From Oceanospirillaceae bacterium (GTDB lineage: Bacteria; Pseudomonadota; Gammaproteobacteria; Pseudomonadales; Balneatricaceae): a stretch of 64,000 nucleotides of DNA. Of this stretch, positions 62,174 to 64,000 are shown one piece after another. The stretch lies in the NCBI GenBank assembly GCA_003521845.1, contig DPHB01000001.1, positions 134,578 to 198,577 of the forward strand, given 5' to 3'. The notes under the pieces are model-generated. The model did no database searches. It was not told the DNA's origin and saw only the letters and a program-made list of their open reading frames with translations. The position numbers and the translations under genes are program-made. Within the stretch, counting starts at the first letter, position 1, and every line of letters begins with the position of its first letter.

Positions 62174-62818
62174 TTACAGTCCTGTTAATTGTGGTACCCA
62201 CAACCAATACAACATGATTGGTGTTAAGGTACCGGCGACACAGGCAATGAGCCCTAAGTTGCGTCGCTTACGTTTGATTTGAAATAGAATAGTTAAACCA
62301 GTGATGGAAAATATCAGTATTAGGGCGGCTGAAATATCGATTACCCAAGACCAGCTTTCACCTGTATTGCGGCCTTTATGCAGGTCGTTCATTAAGTTCC
62401 ATATATCACCTTCTTTGTATTCGATGACGTAGTTGCTTTGCTGCAGCTTCACGATGATAAAGGCGTAGCCAGCTGGTAGGGGGTAGTCGAGGCTGATTTC
62501 TTGGTAATCACGATCCATGTCTATGCTACGGGGTGCTTGCAAAGAGTGAGTGTCACTGAGGTAGCCATGCAGGGAAGCTAGCTGCGGTAGCCAGGTTTGG
62601 TGTTTGTCTGCCGGCACCGCAAGCTCACTTACCACATTAGCAGGCAGCGAAAACTGCTGCTCGGCTTCCGTAGAACTACCAATTAATACCGTATGGTTGA
62701 GGGTGATGCCAGTAACGCTAAAAAATACTACTACGGTGAAAAGGGAGGTGGAAACGTAAATATGAATGGAGCGGGAGAAGCTGAAAAACTTTCATTTAAT
62801 ACGGTTGAAATTGGGCAT
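62174..62818 (-). pseudogene. PepSY-associated membrane protein gene with broken 5' end
   Basis: A long frame encodes two membrane helices around a PepSY-like periplasmic part: KFFSFSRSIHIYVSTSLF starts helix 1, and SWVIDISAALILIFSITGL is the second helix. No ATG, GTG or TTG starts this frame before helix 1, apart from ATG 62818, which is followed by an in-frame TGA at its ninth codon (62792-62794). Reading that TGA as Trp gives MPNFNRIKWKFFSF, a plausible start. Alternatively ATG 62795 with one extra G would give MKFFSFSRS. Either way one base change separates it from a normal gene. Translation from GTG 62635 would lose helix 1. Confidence 0.7.
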
Positions 62819-62834
62819 GATGTTAATCAGTCGG

Positions 62835-62871
62835 ATATATAGGGTCAGACCTCGGGTCTGACCCTATATAT
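62835..62871. repeat. Perfect GGGTCAGACC-TCG-GGTCTGACCC hairpin
   Basis: 17-bp arms around a 3-nt loop, with an A/T-rich base of the stem. It lies between the FtsX-type gene and the PepSY gene and belongs to the same family as the degenerate copy at 35472. Confidence 0.85.
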
Positions 62872-62886
62872 GGGTTAAAATGGAGT

Positions 62887-64000
62887 TTATGTTGCCGAAC
62901 GCAAGGCCTCTGCTGGATCCAAATGGGCCGCAGCGCGGGCTGGAAAGTAGGCCGCTAGCATGGTCATCAGCAATATCAAACCGGCGCTGATGGCGATGCC
63001 GGAAACGCTAAGCACCATCGGCAAATGATTGGCCACGGTAAACAAGCGTGCAGGACCCCTCTCTCCAGGGATGGTGATGGCTTCAATGGCAAAGCTGCCG
63101 CCAATGGCAAGAACCAAGCCTACCACTATGCCCATGATGGCCAAGATTAGGGCCTCGTAGAGGAATAAACGGAACACGTTGCCCGCTTGGGCACCCATGG
63201 CCCGCATGTTGCCAATTTCGGCTACACGTTCGAGCAACACCATGCGATAACTATTGGAGATACCCACCAAGGTGATGATCAGCATTACCGCAAAGATCAG
63301 CTTTGCTACCAAGTCTAGGCCGTTCACCATGGACATGACGTTTTGGGTGACATCATCTAGATTTGTCACTTCAAAGCGTGTGTCTTGCCATGGGTCTTCA
63401 ATGAAAGCTCGGCCACCCTGCATCATCATGCGCATGGGACCAAATACGTTGTCATCTTCTTCTGGTTTGGTGCTGGCTAGCTTGCTGACGGACTGCTCCA
63501 GTTCCTTGGTGGCTTTATGCATGTCTGCCATGTCTTTTAAAACGATGTTGACACGCTGAAAGTTATCGGCAGGAATGTTAAGCATTTCATTCATGGTGCT
63601 TAGGTTGGTGTAACCGTTAGAGCGGCCAAAGCCACTTTGGTTGGCAAATAGCGCCACCACGGTCCATTCCATCAGGTTTTGCTGGCCACTCATGGTCTCG
63701 CCCTTGACCATCACCGAACCATTCAGACGCACATTGAGTTTTTGCGCTATATTCATTGGTAGGGCTACAGTGCGCGGGGCAGACAATTGCTCTAAGCTGC
63801 CGCGCATAACCCGTACACGGTTAAACAACTGGGTTTCGTTTTCCAGTTCAATGCCTTGAATGGAGAGCCGGTCCGTAGAACTATTGTTAACCAGTTGTAG
63901 GCGTGAAGATGAGCGGCGCTTAACTTCTGTTACGGGCATGGATAAGCTGGCGATGGCTTGATCAACGATGTCACTGCGGTTAATGAGGCTGTTGCTGTAT
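62887..64000 (-). CDS. FtsX-type ABC permease, 5' end outside the window
   Basis: At least 371 residues; the frame is open to the window edge, so the start and first helix are missing. Visible are a periplasmic MacB_PCD-like domain and three C-terminal helices: GLDLVAKLIFAVMLIITLVG, cited as its start, then a middle helix near ALILAIMGIVVG, and the final helix. The conserved LLERVAEIGNMRAMGAQ segment is present. It is a separate system from the operon at 35.5-38.7 kb. Its ATPase is presumably beyond the edge. Confidence 0.88.
   Translation of the reverse strand, partial: YSNSLINRSDIVDQAIASLSMPVTEVKRRSSSRLQLVNNSSTDRLSIQGIELENETQLFNRVRVMRGSLEQLSAPRTVALPMNIAQKLNVRLNGSVMVKGETMSGQQNLMEWTVVALFANQSGFGRSNGYTNLSTMNEMLNIPADNFQRVNIVLKDMADMHKATKELEQSVSKLASTKPEEDDNVFGPMRMMMQGGRAFIEDPWQDTRFEVTNLDDVTQNVMSMVNGLDLVAKLIFAVMLIITLVGISNSYRMVLLERVAEIGNMRAMGAQAGNVFRLFLYEALILAIMGIVVGLVLAIGGSFAIEAITIPGERGPARLFTVANHLPMVLSVSGIAISAGLILLMTMLAAYFPARAAAHLDPAEALRSAT

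Noticed and set aside
3558..62794. Genome-wide recoding of TGA as Trp, suggested by two in-frame TGA codons.
   Set aside because: Many genes here end at TGA (for example dctQ and tctA), and Trp is encoded by TGG throughout.

Overview
The window reads as chromosome of a marine, heterotrophic gammaproteobacterium. The support is the gene content: TRAP and tripartite tricarboxylate (Tct) importers, an acuR-acuI acrylate pair, dimethylglycine/betaine-type demethylases, cytoplasmic sulfatases, a YeeE-type thiosulfate transporter, and short palindromic repeats between genes. The species cannot be named from the sequence. No rRNA, tRNA, CRISPR array, phage or insertion sequence was seen.

Layout. 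0.1-7.2 kb: an Fe-S flavoprotein of the Old Yellow Enzyme (OYE) type, a chemoreceptor gene broken by one in-frame TGA, and a membrane histidine kinase with its NarL-type regulator. 7.5-10 kb: a ceramidase-like membrane protein, a DUF1761 protein and a YbfB/YjiJ-type MFS transporter. 10.2-17.7 kb: a DctB/DctD-like two-component pair upstream of a dctPQM TRAP transporter, then a hotdog thioesterase and a periplasmic cytochrome c. 17.7-26.3 kb: a methylated-amine island with a class III aminotransferase, a dimethylglycine dehydrogenase-like protein, an RpiR regulator, a carboxymuconolactone decarboxylase-fold protein, a DgcA/StcD-like demethylase and a LysR regulator. 26.5-28.7 kb: acuR, acuI and an AhpD-like protein. 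28.9-34.3 kb: a tandem thioredoxin-like periplasmic protein, maeB, a DsbA-fold protein and an Rpn-type PD-(D/E)XK protein with a 12-bp tandem repeat.

34.3-39.4 kb is a compact minus-strand operon: LolA-like carrier, two FtsX-type permeases, a LolD-like ATPase and an outer-membrane barrel. 39.6-42.5 kb holds an isochorismatase-fold hydrolase, an 18-codon membrane micro-ORF found by eye, a YeeE transporter and a TumE/TumA toxin-antitoxin pair with a perfect operator palindrome.

42.5-57.4 kb is the most interesting part. A minus-strand operon runs tctC-tctB-tctA-sulfatase-FMN hydroxyacid oxidase-metallo-beta-lactamase-fold hydrolase-sulfatase-FMN hydroxyacid oxidase. It is flanked by a thiamine-diphosphate (ThDP) decarboxylase-like enzyme with a divergent Lrp regulator, and by LysR and MarR regulators and a third sulfatase. 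None of the sulfatases has a signal peptide. I infer import of a sulfated carboxylate, cytoplasmic desulfation, oxidation of the freed 2-hydroxy acid and possibly decarboxylation of the 2-oxo acid. A palindrome with TTGA-N4-TCAA half-sites lies both at the tctC promoter and just before marR, so MarR is the likely regulator. I know of no described pathway with this gene set.

57.4-64 kb: a frameshifted 4-oxalocrotonate tautomerase relic, a group II PLP decarboxylase (glutamate/cysteine-sulfinate type), a LysR gene divergent from an HpsN-like histidinol-dehydrogenase paralogue, a DUF2271 plus PepSY pair whose PepSY gene is broken near its start, and an FtsX-type permease cut by the window end. 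Four families of intergenic palindromic repeats recur, and one supplies the stop codons of two genes.
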